Source: Apostichopus japonicus (taxonomy: Eukaryota > Echinodermata > Holothuroidea > Aspidochirotida > Stichopodidae). From it: 64,000 bases of DNA. The notes under the pieces were generated by a model. That model saw nothing but the letters and a program-made list of their open reading frames with translations, was not told the origin of the DNA and ran no database searches. The first letter of the stretch is position 1. The number at the start of each line of letters is the position of its first letter. The position numbers were made by a program, and so were the translations under genes. The stretch lies in contig NC_092561.1 of the NCBI RefSeq assembly GCF_037975245.1, forward strand, positions 3,829,001-3,893,000. The letters run 5' to 3'. Shown in pieces: positions 45,101 through 57,242 of the stretch.

Positions 45101-48100
45101 TCTATCACTCTATCACTCTATCCGTCAACAATTGGTAAAACCGCTCCCACTCGCACAGTGTTTTATGGAATTCCATGAAACTTGGACACAAGGACCATTG
45201 GGTATAGGGCCATCAGAGATGGTCCAAAATTTGGGGTCAAAGGTCACCTGTGGGCCGTAATGGGCCATTTTGTGGAAATACGCAAAATGCTTCTTCTCCT
45301 ACAGATTCCATGGTACAATGTTGAGGGTTTGTCACGATAGTACTATGGTAGTTTTACCTTCAGGGTGTTCATGAATTTGAGATCAAAGATCAACTAGGGG
45401 TCTTTTGTGGCCCGGGCCGCGGCCCTATATTTTCAAATTGCTCCTGTTCGTACAGTGTATGGCCAATTATAATGAAACTTAGTCACAATGTTCCTCGGGA
45501 TGAGAGTTACGAGGGGTGTTCGGAAAATTGAGGTCAAATGTCATTTAGGGGGTCATCGGGGGTCATTCTTTGTAATATTTTCAAATATCTCAATCTCCTC
45601 AAGATTTTGATGGATCATATTCAAAGTTGAACTGATGATTGTTGGATTGTGTATGAATAAGGTGATGCCTAAAAATTTTTGGTCAAAAGTTAATTAATTA
45701 CAATTAATCCCCATTGTTTAAAAAAATCTGAGCCTTCACTTTTTGCCAAAGCTCCTTTAATTTGTCTCCCAGTGTCTGCAGTGTTTGTTTACATTTGTGG
45801 TTAAGCTCTGCAGAGGCTGTTAGTGGAATTAAAGCAGGACTGGGAGTTGTTATTAACTGTTGTAACTGTAAGCATGAGAGCCCTATAGCCAATCAGCACT
45901 TGCCGATTCTTAGAAGTCTTTGAGCCTGAGGTATGTTGGCAGCTTGTGAAGTTATGTCTTGTAGGGAGTGCTTGTGAAGTTATGTCTGCTAAGGTAGAGG
46001 GGAGAAAGTTTAATAGGGTAGGTCAGTGCATGGTATTGTTTGATAGAGTGGGTAAAATAGGATTTAAAGGGGGAAAATATGAATTATAGCCAGTGGTGTG
46101 GCCAGGATTCTGCTAACGGAGGGGGGGGGGGTATCCCTCATGGGCCCAAAATTGGTTTTGTGGGCCCTACATTTTTCAGCTCGAAAAGGTATGAGCTTCT
46201 GCACCATTGGTGCTCTAGTTCATGATATGTCATACACAAAGTCTCTTTTCCTTTTCCAGTATAATTTAAATCTCTCAACTCTGTTTTGACATCATCTTTG
46301 AATTTTTCTTCAGACTAACAGCATTGGCCAAGTGACAGCAGCACTCTGTGCCCATTTAATTGATGCAGCCACTTACCTTGCCAGCAAAAGGTAAACTGGA
46401 ATTTACTGTACACAGCTACAACCAGTTGTTGCACTTGCAATGCATATATTCATTGACAGTCCATCTATACGCTTTCAGTGACTCATTTTAATGCATATTC
46501 ATTGGCAGGTCATCTATACACTCAGTGACTCATTTTAATGCATATTCATTGACAGGTCATCTATACGCTTTCAGTGACTCATTTTAATGCATATTCATTT
46601 TCAGGTCATCTATACGCTGTCATTGACGCATTTTAATGCATATTCATTTGTATGTCATCTATACGCTGTCAGTGACTCATTTTAATGTATATTCATTGAC
46701 AGGTCATCTATACACTTTCAGTGACTCATTTTAATGCATATTCATTTGTATGTCATCTATACATTGTCAGTGACTCATTTTAATGCATATTCATTGGCAC
46801 GTCATCTATACGCTTTCAGTGACTCATTTTAATGCATATTCATTGACAGGTCATCTATACACTTTCAGTGACTCATTTTAATGCATATCCATTGACAGGT
46901 CATCTATACGCTTTCAGTGACTCATTTTAATGCATATTCATTGACAGGTCATCTATACACTTTCAGTGACTCATTTTAATGCATATCCATTGACAGGTCA
47001 TCTATACGCTTTCAGTGACTCATTTTAATGCATATTCATTGCCAGGTCATCTATACGCTGTCAGTGACTCATTTTAATGCATATTCATTGACAGGTCATC
47101 TATACACTGTCAGTGACTCATTTTAATGTATATTCATTTGCATGTCATATATACATTGTCAGTGACTCATTTTAATGCATATTCATTGGCATGTCATCAA
47201 TACACTGTCACTTCACCCAGTTGGGACAATTTTGTTCTATACTGTACTGTCACGTCCCGCTTCAGAGCACTGGTATTATCAGCATGAGCAGTATGAACAT
47301 CGTGTTTCTATCAGTTAAAGGTTAGGAACTGATTGCACTGTCAATATGAGTGCTTTGAAGCATGGATAGTACAGGTAGGTACTAGCACTAGGAAATTGTC
47401 CCAACTGGCTGGTCAGTGACTCATTTTAATGCATATTCATTGGCATGTCATCTATACACTGCCAGTGCACCAAGTTAAGACAATTTTGTTCTTTACTGTA
47501 CTGTCACGTCCCGCTTCAGAGCACTCATATTGTCAGTATGAGCAGTATGAACATAGTGTTTCTATCAGTTAAAGGTTAGGAACTGTTTGCACTGTCAATA
47601 TGTGAGATTTGAAGCATAATAAGGGAGGACAGTACAGAGTGGTACTAGCACTACTAGGAAATTGTCCCAACTGGCTGGTCAGTGACTCATTTTAATGCAT
47701 ATTCATTGGCAGGTCATATAAACATTTGTCAGTGTCAGTTTTCTTCAATTGCATAGTCAATGAAAGCTAATCTGCACTAGGGCAGATACAAGATGTTGGC
47801 AAATGTTTGTGTGCTTTCTCACAATGCATGCTCAGAATAGGTCATTTATGAATGTACATTAGCAAGTGGAAAATGAAGAAATTCTCTGCATTCAACAAGT
47901 ATCATCAAGTTTGAGAATACCAAGTTTGCATCATACATGTGGTGGATATAATGAGTTCATTTTTATTTTTCCAGAGCCAAGACTGAGCCACTGAGTGCAT
48001 CATTAGTACCTACCTGCGTACTCGCATCAATCTCTACGTCGGCCAGTGGTTCTTTCATTCCGTCAATGGACGTTTACAAGAAATTCTTCCCATTTACTTT

Positions 48101-49878
48101 TACTCTAACAGGTAGAGTGTGCTAAATCATCATAGACATTTCTACTAACACTTGATATATTTGACCCAAAGTAGCATTCTAAGCTGACAGTCACTATGAA
48201 GCACCTTATATCTGTATGATGTTCCTGTCTTAGTGGCACACCAGAGACTCCTGTGTTACTTAGCCAGCATCCAAATATTACAGAATTGCATCATAAACAG
48301 ATTTGTAGGCCTACATCAGTACTTCAAAACATGTGTTGACATTTCTTTATGAGATGCATAGCTAATTGAAGGGAAATATCAAAGAAATTGAACATGGTGA
48401 GCTCCTGTGTAGTGTCATTGATTGGCAACACAACTGTTCAATTCCATTCAGCTTTGGTGTTTACATATACATGACTTGTAAGGTACAAATGCAGATAAGA
48501 TATAAATACAATGTTACATGGTAAATCCATGTAGGGTTGTCTTGGTCAGCTAAAACTAGCAGTTCTCAACATGCTATGCTTTATGACATCCAGTAAACCT
48601 TTATTCTCCTCATCACAGACCTAGAGGATGCTAACAACCTGAAGCAGCTTCAGTGCTGGATTGTAGATGAAGAATTACCACAATATGTAATCACTGTGGA
48701 GGTAACGGATACCATCAGAATTAAGGATGTTATGAAAGGATCAGAGCTGGATGCTAATTGGTCACAACCATATGATTCAGTCACATGACATCACAAAGGA
48801 GATAACACACACCTATGAGAATGATGAACGTTATGAGAGGATCAGCGCTTTCATGATTGATTCACTACAAACATCTGGTTCAGTTATTACACAGCTCATG
48901 TGTTCAACCCATCACGTCCATTCATGTTATGAATGGATGAGAGGTGGGTGCTGATTGGTCAAAAGCATCTGGTTAAGTTACATGACATAACACATATGAT
49001 GCTGATTGGTCATAAGTTTGTGATGTAAGTTATGGCCTGGATTTCTCAGGCGAGTTTACTCAATTATGAGTGGATTTAGTGAATAATGGTTGAATTTTGT
49101 CAAAACTCACTAAACTGTACAGTGGTGGCAGTGCCATAGATAGCTGTGAATTTCTTAACGTATCATTCACAATCAAATCAAACAGGGGTCTACCTCATTG
49201 AATATTCAACAGTTTCCATAGTAATGAAGTCCATGCAATCACAGAAAGTTCTATAAATAATATAGCCGGAAAATTCCAGGCCTTACTGGGCTTGAAAGAT
49301 AACTATTGCAATAGTTGAATATTTATGATAACAATCTGTAGATTAATTTTTGAATTTGAAGAGCAAAAATTTGAGCAAGTTATTCCAGAAATTCCAGCCA
49401 AATGACTTCACAGAAAGCAGGACCTCGAAAATGAGCAAAAAAGAAAAAAAAGCGAATAGGAAAATGTTGTTCCAGTTGTTTATAGTACTCTGTAGAATGA
49501 ATGCTTACAAAATCTCAAAATCTATCAATCATTTCTGGAATGAATTTAAAACGATCTGATCTGATATTACTTTTATAAAGAGAAAATTCCAGAATATCAA
49601 ATAGGAATGACATACTCGATACTAAGCATTCTATGATATGAGAAAAGAAAGAACCTAATTATGTTATAACTGGGAAAAAAACATTAAAGTGAAATTCATA
49701 TTAATTACATAACACAAATAAATCAATTTCTTACAATTATTGACATGAAATAATCAGTAAAATTAAAACTTGTAAAACAAAGAACAAGGTTTTCTCTGCT
49801 CTTATTTTCTAAATTGTACATCATTTTAAAATAAATTTAGTGATTGTTATACTCTCCATATGGTGAAAGTATCTTTAC

Positions 49879-49971
<93 letters not shown>

Positions 49972-50994
49972 ATTATTTGTTTATACATATATAGCTGTCA
50001 TGAAGCTGACACAGTTAGTGGCTTGTATCAAGGAGGGCACAGGTAGCCATGCCTCAATACAACCAGCTGTCATGAATCTGACATAGTAAGTGGCGAGTAT
50101 TACAGGAGTAGCCATGCCTCACAGCCACCGTCAGTCATGGGAAATGGATTATGTCGCGGATTTACCCTACATTTCATAAATTGTAAATATTTAAGAACAC
50201 ACCATGTGACGTCTAAACATCTAGTATTTTTCTAGGAGAGACTCGCAGATCCCCTACTGACACAGGAGTCAGCTACAACGACCTCAGGGCCCTATCCACT
50301 CTTTTACAAGATCTTTAATTTACCTGTAGATTTTCCAAGAAGCTTGATGTCCCCAAGTAAAACAGGGCAGATAGTTATAGTCATTCCATCACTACCTTCA
50401 TGTGGCAGCTCTTAAACATGGTATTATGTACTCATTTCATCTCTCTTATGTTAGGAAGGTCTTATGCATTACTACAGTACTATCAATGGCAGAAGCGATA
50501 CACACATTCAATATTATAGTCTAGTTCCCTACTGTACTGTTGTTCATCTCGTAAGGTAAAGGTGGCATGTGAATGGGAAGAGGGGGGGGGGGGGGTTGAC
50601 GGTCTTATTGTTTTAATGGGCTAAGGTGGTGGCTAGCTTTTCTTTTCCTTTCAAGTAATTCTAGTGAAATGATGTAAACTAAGAAGACCGATCTTAATCA
50701 TCATGATCCGTTTCATCTTAAAGTTTCTAGTTTTTTTCAGCAAATGTTGATAATTCCGTCCTCATCAGTTGTAACCAGCCTTGATATTCGATTCAGTGTG
50801 GTGCATACTCTGGATATTCCTTCCTTATGTATCTTTTCCAGGATGACTTTATTCTGGTGTCTGTTGGAAAGAACATTTATAAAGTTACAAACATTGATCC
50901 AGTTCTCTTTTCTAATGAAGCACATTTTAGAATGAACAAACAAGACATGTTAGATGTCGATTGTTTGTGTAGAGATTTTTCAGCAAACAAATAG
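42119..50994 (+). CDS. SWSAP1-like RecA/RAD51-paralog ATPase, unit 3 (7 exons)
   Basis: Exons 42119-42279, 42892-43047, 44295-44409, 46314-46390, 47975-48111, 48619-48701 and 50842-50994, same lengths and phases as the other copies. Exon 1 has Lys for Thr in the LLNTLSDG stretch, and exon 3 reads DFIILDKLD at the Walker-B-like site. Intron 2 carries a 469-bp hAT-like element and intron 3 a 1.18-kb Helentron-like element. Intron 4 holds the large 48-bp minisatellite. No stop or indel interrupts the coding exons. The downstream TRIM gene is convergent, with 427 bp between the two stop codons. Confidence 0.67.
43284..43752. mobile_element. Short hAT-like element, intron 2 of unit 3 (469 bp)
   Basis: The ends TAGGGATGCACCGGATCC and GGATATCCGGTGCATCCCTA are inverted repeats. 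They are flanked by ATCTCCAC at 43,276-43,283 and 43,753-43,760. Unit 4 has a single related site near 59,650. The interior contains many copies of the palindrome TCCGGCCGGA. There is no ORF for a transposase. Confidence 0.9.
45040..46219. mobile_element. Helentron/Helitron-like non-autonomous element, intron 3 of unit 3
   Basis: Units 1, 2 and 4 read through CCTGTTTTTCAT-type sequence, while unit 3 is split in the T run. The left end has AGCTCATACC and near the right end is its inverted repeat GGTATGAGCT. A short hairpin GCACC-ATT-GGTGC and then CTAG next to TT complete the right end. Subterminal inverted repeats, a 3' hairpin, a CTAG end and insertion into T-rich sequence without target duplication fit Helentron-type elements. 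There is no Rep/helicase. A poly-G run near 46,125 may mark a nested fragment. Confidence 0.6.
46437..47212. repeat. 48-bp minisatellite, expanded, intron 4 of unit 3
   Basis: About 16 copies of a 47-49-bp unit containing CAGTGACTCATTTTAATGCA and TTCATTGACAGGTCATCTATAC. Variants in the last third (TTTGTATGTC, TCCATTGACAGG) recur in an alternating higher-order pattern. Confidence 0.92.
47217..47408. repeat. Inverted-repeat element, unit 3, first copy
   Basis: Same element as at 31,734, with a perfect 16-bp inverted repeat at the ends and a small internal deletion. Confidence 0.75.
47471..47674. repeat. Inverted-repeat element, unit 3, second copy
   Basis: Second copy in the same intron, separated from the first by one 48-bp-type unit. 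It shows that the repeat expansion in unit 3 carried this element along. The left arm is mutated. Confidence 0.72.
49883..49969. repeat. (TA)n microsatellite, intron 6 of unit 3
   Basis: About 85 bp of TA repeats, positionally equivalent to the runs at 12,433 and 34,294. Confidence 0.97.
49993..50125. repeat. 70-bp minisatellite, intron 6 of unit 3
   Basis: Two copies, colinear with those at 12,541 and 34,345. Confidence 0.8.
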
Positions 50995-51421
50995 CTTCTT
51001 TTATTTTCTTTTTTTCTTGTTGTCTGTTATGTTCCCTTTTCTGTCCTTTGCTGTTTATTTTCTTGTTAATCAAATTAAGTTGGCATTGCGACGTCTTGTC
51101 AATAACAGTACCATGATCTCGTTAGAATTCTTGAATTTTTCCTCTACGATTCCGTTAAGAAAAGAGTGAACAAGTTTTGCACTTTAGTTTCATGTATATT
51201 GGGTTTGAGACATAACTTCTAATAATTTATTTACCATAACTTGAGCTAATTTCAAGCAAAAACTATCTTTAAAGTTTTAATTGTTATATACTACTTGGTA
51301 ATACATAAAGTCAATACAGGAAGATGATATCCTTGGTGGTATTATCACAGTTAAATGTACCCTTTATTTGTCGTTACATCAGAGTATCCCGATAACAACA
51401 TTTATGACACTACTAATAATA

Positions 51422-53629
51422 TTAAAGTAAGGAACTCTGAGATATACTCACCAGACCATAACTAAACATCTTTCCCGACGGTTTGGTAGCTACAAGTAGC
51501 TTCTCTCCCTCCTCTGTCATCAATGTTGCCATACACCATGCTGTATCTTCTGTCCTTTTGGTTGTCAACAACTGCTGACCATCTTGACTGTACTGTGTGA
51601 TGATATGTGTTCCATCACCATACCACAAGATGTATACCAAACCTGCCCTGTCTGCACATATACTCCGAGGATACCAAGTCTTTCCGTCAATATCTGGTTT
51701 CGGAAGCTTGTATAGTAACTCTGCCTCTGGTTTAGATGTATCAATGGTTACAGCGTATGCACGTCTCTCTACATCGCATATCAGCAAAACGCCTTCATGA
51801 TAAAGGATATCTATTGACCATTTTATAACCTCTGGCAGCTTCAGAGCTCGAATGAAATTCAATTCTTCATCAAATATGAATAGCCATCCAATTGATGTAC
51901 CTACAATTATGTGGCCACGTATAGGATCAGTAGTTATACAACTCGCAAACTTCTTATCCAATGTTTTGATGTCATCAAAGAGGTACGTGATGGTATTTTG
52001 GGTAAAGGACCCATCATGAATATCATAAACACCAACCTGACTGGACTCACAAACCGAAGCTATCTTATCACGTGATAAAGCAGCACAGTGACGATTGGGA
52101 TAAAGAGAGCTCCCTTTGACTTTATCTATCTTGTCATGACGAATCTGACGTCCTTGTCTGTTTATGACAGTGATAAATGAATGGTCACGCGATAAACACC
52201 CAGAGACGACGATGTAACCAGTTCCGGTACTTGTTATACTATTTACAACCAACCTAAAAGCTATGGTCACATCAAGATCAACAACAGATTCTACATTATC
52301 CGATATATTTACTCTATCACTACACAACACTGGTAAATCTTCAATTGTTATATCAGATAATGATTCCATTTCTGGAAAATCTTTCATAAGATCCTCAACT
52401 AGGGGTTCGCTCGCAGCTCTTATATCAGGAATACACTGTGCGTCTGTCCAGTGGTTATGTGATTCAAGGACACTCGAAGCTATAGTAGACATATTTTCAA
52501 ACTTGTTGACCCATTGATTACAAAGATCTGATAAGTTTTGTGTTTCTCTAAGCTTGCGTTGCTGTTGTTCTTCTATTGTTTTATTTCTCTCATTCATTAC
52601 TGCATCAAGTTTGTTCATTGCTTCGTCAATCTTTAATTCTCTGTTTTCCATTCCATTTCGTTTGATGTCCTCTTTCTCTTTTGATTCCCTAAGTTTTATT
52701 TTAATCATCCTGTCGTAATCTTCTCCTATTTTTCTAATTTTCTCTTCCATTTCTGTTTCTAATTCTTTCAATTCTTTTCGACTCCTTTCTTCAAGAACTG
52801 CTTTGAATCTGTTGAATTCTCTCTTTTCTTTCTCCTTCTTATTCTTTAACTTCCTGGTCTGATCTTCGTACTGCGTTTTCCATTTTGCTTTTGTATCTGC
52901 AACGATTGATGTAAGTTCTGCATTTACCTTGTTTATCTTATAAGTTAAGCTGGGTACATTTTCTTTCAGTTTTTCAAGTTCATCTAATCTCTTCTGCAAC
53001 TTCTCTCTTTCTTCTTTCGACACATTCGCAACGTCTTGTAGGTCATGACCTTTGTGTTTTCCGTACGAACATGTTATACAAACAGGGAGATTTCCACAAG
53101 TACAACAACATAAGTGAGCCATGTGTTCCGGGTGAGTATGACACCTAGGAGCTTCCACCAATGATGCAAGTTTTTCTTGTGTGAGACTTTTTCTCTCAAG
53201 ATCATTCAGACCTAATACGTGTTTCTGATGTTTGGCAAATACCTTCTTGGTCAAATGAAATTGATAACACTGGACACAAAGAAATTCTTTACACATAAAA
53301 CAGTACGCTGTAACCTTTAACTTCTCTTCACAGCCAATACATTCTCTCTCTTCTTTGTTTTCAAATGTTTTCTGTAGCTGAATAAACTGCAGCATACTTT
53401 TCATATGGAAGTCAGTCTTGAATCCATCGATTCTATTGTTTGGTATTTTACAGACATCCTTACAAAGAGGACATTCAAATGTCCCAGCCTGTCCTAGTAA
53501 TGGTTCCAGACATTGTTTACAAAATCTATGCAGACATGGTAATAGTTTCGGCTCTTTAAACAGATCCAAACAAATTGAACATTCAAAGAATTTATCTTCG
53601 ATGTCTTTCCAATGCGATGGGCAGGCCAT
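51422..53629 (-). CDS. TRIM-family RING E3 ubiquitin ligase-like protein, unit 3
   Basis: Encodes 735 residues with the same layout as unit 1: RING C3HC4 near residues 17-56, two B-boxes, coiled coil and propeller-like C-terminus. I start at the ATG at 53,627-53,629. The frame is open for 24 more codons upstream, but those codons cross the conserved splice acceptor at 53,649-53,650 and are intron. The B-box region (about residues 90-170) is clearly more divergent from units 1 and 2 than the RING, coiled coil or propeller. Zinc-ligand cysteines are kept. The possible terminal donor GTGAGT is at 51,446-51,451. Confidence 0.85.
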   Translation of the reverse strand: MACPSHWKDIEDKFFECSICLDLFKEPKLLPCLHRFCKQCLEPLLGQAGTFECPLCKDVCKIPNNRIDGFKTDFHMKSMLQFIQLQKTFENKEERECIGCEEKLKVTAYCFMCKEFLCVQCYQFHLTKKVFAKHQKHVLGLNDLERKSLTQEKLASLVEAPRCHTHPEHMAHLCCCTCGNLPVCITCSYGKHKGHDLQDVANVSKEEREKLQKRLDELEKLKENVPSLTYKINKVNAELTSIVADTKAKWKTQYEDQTRKLKNKKEKEKREFNRFKAVLEERSRKELKELETEMEEKIRKIGEDYDRMIKIKLRESKEKEDIKRNGMENRELKIDEAMNKLDAVMNERNKTIEEQQQRKLRETQNLSDLCNQWVNKFENMSTIASSVLESHNHWTDAQCIPDIRAASEPLVEDLMKDFPEMESLSDITIEDLPVLCSDRVNISDNVESVVDLDVTIAFRLVVNSITSTGTGYIVVSGCLSRDHSFITVINRQGRQIRHDKIDKVKGSSLYPNRHCAALSRDKIASVCESSQVGVYDIHDGSFTQNTITYLFDDIKTLDKKFASCITTDPIRGHIIVGTSIGWLFIFDEELNFIRALKLPEVIKWSIDILYHEGVLLICDVERRAYAVTIDTSKPEAELLYKLPKPDIDGKTWYPRSICADRAGLVYILWYGDGTHIITQYSQDGQQLLTTKRTEDTAWCMATLMTEEGEKLLVATKPSGKMFSYGLVSISQSSLL

Positions 53630-56351
53630 TTTTGTCTTGAAATTATATCTGTAAAGAAAATTATGATTAATGTTAATTAATATCATAATTTGGATTAACA
53701 AATTGAGAGCATAAAAAATTAAGTAAAAAGACCTTCAATAATCTATGACTGGTATTTCTTGCCCTATAAACACAGAAGTCGAGAAATATTGGTGCAACTC
53801 GATCACTGACATAATGGAACTGTTCAGATACTTGTGGTTGATGAGATATATGTGTTTACAAGCTGTTTTTGACTATTTCCCATTACGCCCCACAAACTCA
53901 TGAATATGAAAAAGGTCAAAGTTGTTGCAAAGAGCATATATACTTACTATGTTGTTACATCACCATACCAAGTATGAACTAAATCAGACATAGGGTTGAA
54001 GAGATATTGCCATTATATGAATTGCACGTTAACCCCGCCCACTCATCAATATGCATAAAATGGGAAGCACAAACAATAGAGCACTTAACACAACATGGGG
54101 CATCTACCTACTGCACCAAGCATGACATTGACTCAAATTGTGCTCCTGGTCATCACAAACACAGCCCCCCCCCCCCCCGGAACACACACACACACTCACG
54201 CACCATCACGATTGCAAAGGTTACCAAGCCTACAGCATCATAACCACAAAGAGTCACATGAGCATCATAACAAATTGGAGGAATGGAGGGGCAAATTCAA
54301 CCCCCCCCCCCAATTGATTAAGGTATGGCGTTAAACTTTGTGTCGATGGGCTAGAAGAGAATGACAGATTTTAAGTAGGGGAGGGGGAGACTGCACGTGG
54401 GTCATTGAAGTAAACCCTACAGTATGTCGGGATGAAGGAGTCCACACACAGGGTTTTATGGACTTTAAGCGTCAACTGGTGCATTCTTAAGTATAAATTT
54501 AGGTCTTTTCACGCAGGGGCATCAATCATGGGGGGGGGGGGGGCAGGGTACACATTCCTCTTTCTGGAAGGTGAAATAAATAATATCAAATGTCCCCCAC
54601 CCAGGTTTAGTGGCCTACTGTACTCCTGAAGGCACAAGCCCAATGTCAGCCTCATAATGACTCGTGTATCTCATAACGAGAGCTCTGAAAACATTGTGCT
54701 ATGAGATTATTAATTATTAATGTTTCATTGTCATTTGCTCAACCCCCAATGAAAATAGAACTTCCACTGGGTTGAAGATATAAGAATGACATATTTCATT
54801 TATAGCGTTAATTAACTGAGCAACCGAGCCCATACGTCTGTGAGGCTATATGCTGAGCAAGGGAGATAATTTGAATGCCTGCACTGAGCATTCGCTAATC
54901 TCCTTTCTACAGGTAGGTTATTATTTTTTTTTTTTTTTCATGTACAAGCAATATAATGTTTGTTTGCATCATTTTGGTTAGAAATGCCACTCATGAAACT
55001 TTTTTGAGTGTTCTTGAGATAATTATACATACTTTACAGGAATTTTGACACAGATACATGGTGCTAAGCCTGTGTGCTAAGCTGTTAGCCATGTTGTTGT
55101 TATAACAATGTTAATCATTATACATCAAGTTCCAGCTTAATAGCTGCCCTCCCAGCCCCCCCCCCCCCTGAGATTTTCACTTCCTGAATGAAAGCATAGG
55201 CCTAAGATACTGTGAATGCTTAGGCAGTAAGCACTATTGCAGTTAGTTTTAGCAAAATGATATATCCTTTCTTCTGACTTTAATTAGTCAGTATAGTGTA
55301 CAACCTCAAGGTCATAGATTGTAGGAATGATGTACCAAACAATAAAACACAGGGTTTATTAATGTTAGCTCCTACTGTATATCAGTAGTCAGTACCCCAA
55401 TGTTTTAACTATGATTATTGCGGCACAGTCCCCTACATGGCCCACCCACTGAGTTCTATTACCCACCCCCTTCCCCCTAGTAAGTCCCTTCTTGGCATGT
55501 TGAACAAATAATGATAACAACTAATTTACACCTAAATTCCCCATAAGTACTGTGGCTAATTCCCCACTTCATACAGGCTACAGTTATCATAATAATGCCC
55601 TGGTGTGCTTTTATATCTTCATTTACCTGTCTGAACAGTCAATAAGGCAGAGCTTCTTTTTCCCTACAATGTGAATTCATCTAATACAATTTTTCTATTT
55701 GACCTTTTTTTTTTGTGAGTGTAAAATTCCCAAACATGAGATCTCAAAATATGAAATGTTCAGATGCAACTTACAAGTGCCATTTCCGGCAATCCAGGAG
55801 GCATTGTTTGGCAAACAGTTTCTTGCTACCCTACACACCAATTGGTGGTGGTACTCTGCTAAGATATTATCATGATGGTCTTTTAAAGGAAATTGCCCAC
55901 CCACTAAAAATTACTTACAATTTAGGCCCTGGTATATATGCACATTTGGACGATACCTAATGTTTCTCGATGCTTCTCCCCCCCCCCCCCCTTTATCTAC
56001 CCAGGCTAGGCCCCTGAAGCAACTTTATTTGATAGTGTTTATGTTTCTGATAAAGTGAATATACATGTGCCCAGTGATGTACCCAACAGTGCTTCTTAAA
56101 TGTACTTATGATACCATTTATATGTTTGCATGTTGTAGATATCTGTATAACAAGGTGAATTTATTATTGTGTGCAAAGTTAACGAATGATTCCATTTTGG
56201 TTAAAGTTTCAGTTTTATTAATCATGATAAAGGCTCTAAGTTACACCCGGATGTTAAATTGATATGACTTTCTTAATGTATGATCACTTGTCAGATGTGA
56301 ATTTTGTAAAAATATAGGACATAACATATCAATTCAATTTAAAGATCAAAC

Positions 56352-56932
56352 AGATTTCTAGATACATTTGAGTTCAGGGATTCACCCTAGGGCCCCTAGA
56401 CCCCACCCGATACAGGTTTTGTGCCAGCGCACTCACTCCTTCAGTTGTATCCATGTTTAGTCATTTATGTCCCCACTCCCCCACTCCCCCACTTTTCAAT
56501 TAGGATTGACTCCCTTGTGTACAAGTAGCAATAAACCCATTTTTGGGCAGCCAATAAAAATTCCACTAACTGATTTGTGTATAGTGACTTGAATCTTTAC
56601 AGGAGGGCCAGTAAGCCCTTCATATGAATGAGGTTTTATATAAAACAGGGGTGCTGCTGTGGGGTCATGTATGGCCGGGAGGGGGTGGCCTGATGGTCCT
56701 AGGAAGAAATATGAAGAAGTCAGTCTGAGACTATAATTAAGGCTTTTATTAGTAGCTCCATTCAGACTGTTGTGCTAATAAATAATAATGAATTCAGCAT
56801 TTCCCTGGTTGATGAAGGTAGAGGATATGAACCTTTATGAGAGGTGAAAAGGCGAGTAAGGATTTTAAAATGGAGTGGACAATGCCCTGGAGTCACTGAA
56901 GCTGTGTCCTTCATGAGAAATAAGCAAAGATC
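56352..56932. mobile_element. Unit-4-only insertion (about 580 bp), type unknown
   Basis: In unit 3 the sequence runs straight through AAAGATCAAATAATATGG. In unit 4 AAAGATCAAA appears before and after an extra block, so an insertion with about 10 bp of duplication is likely. I see no terminal inverted repeats, poly-A tail or ORF. Confidence 0.55.
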
Positions 56933-57065
56933 AAATAATATGGTGTTTATTATTATGGAAATAGTGTTGCCCCATGTACTTCCTAACTATTACATTAAGT
57001 TTTTAAGTACTGTACCTATCATAGATTATAAATTATTACTGTACTTGATTCAAAGTACTGTTTTA

Positions 57066-57242
57066 AGAAAAGTCACTTAGGAAAGAACCTGGGCATGAAA
57101 ACCAAACAACCAAACGACTACTGTACTCTCAACCCCAGTCCCCTTGCATCGAGAGTGTGATCATCGTCACGTGTGTATCACGATTGACCTCGCAAGGGAA
57201 CAGATACCAAACATGATCTTGGCCAAAAGGCCGAGAAGTGAC
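57066..57242 (-). pseudogene. U2 snRNA-headed sequence, unit 4
   Basis: Head at about 57,198-57,242, with GTTTGGTATC at the branch-recognition position. The tail is slightly shorter than in unit 3. Confidence 0.58.

Larger units (their letters stand above)
38061..53742. repeat. Tandem module, unit 3 of 4
   Basis: Colinear with units 1, 2 and 4. The left 4 kb (38,061-42,118) is closest to unit 4, sharing for example the same wording around the poly-G run near 38,880 and 54,520. It contains an intact SWSAP1-like gene, an intact TRIM gene, a 469-bp hAT-like insertion, a 1.18-kb Helentron-like insertion and the largest expansion of the intron-4 minisatellite. The left boundary is approximate because unit 3 diverges from the other units at about 38,060-38,170. 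Confidence 0.9.

Noticed and set aside
46437-47212. CRISPR-like regularity of repeats
   Set aside because: The units are contiguous with no spacers; it is a eukaryotic minisatellite in an intron.
53630-53701. Upstream start giving 24 extra residues to the unit-3 TRIM
   Set aside because: The extra codons cross a splice acceptor conserved in all units, and the matching frames in other units are not conserved.
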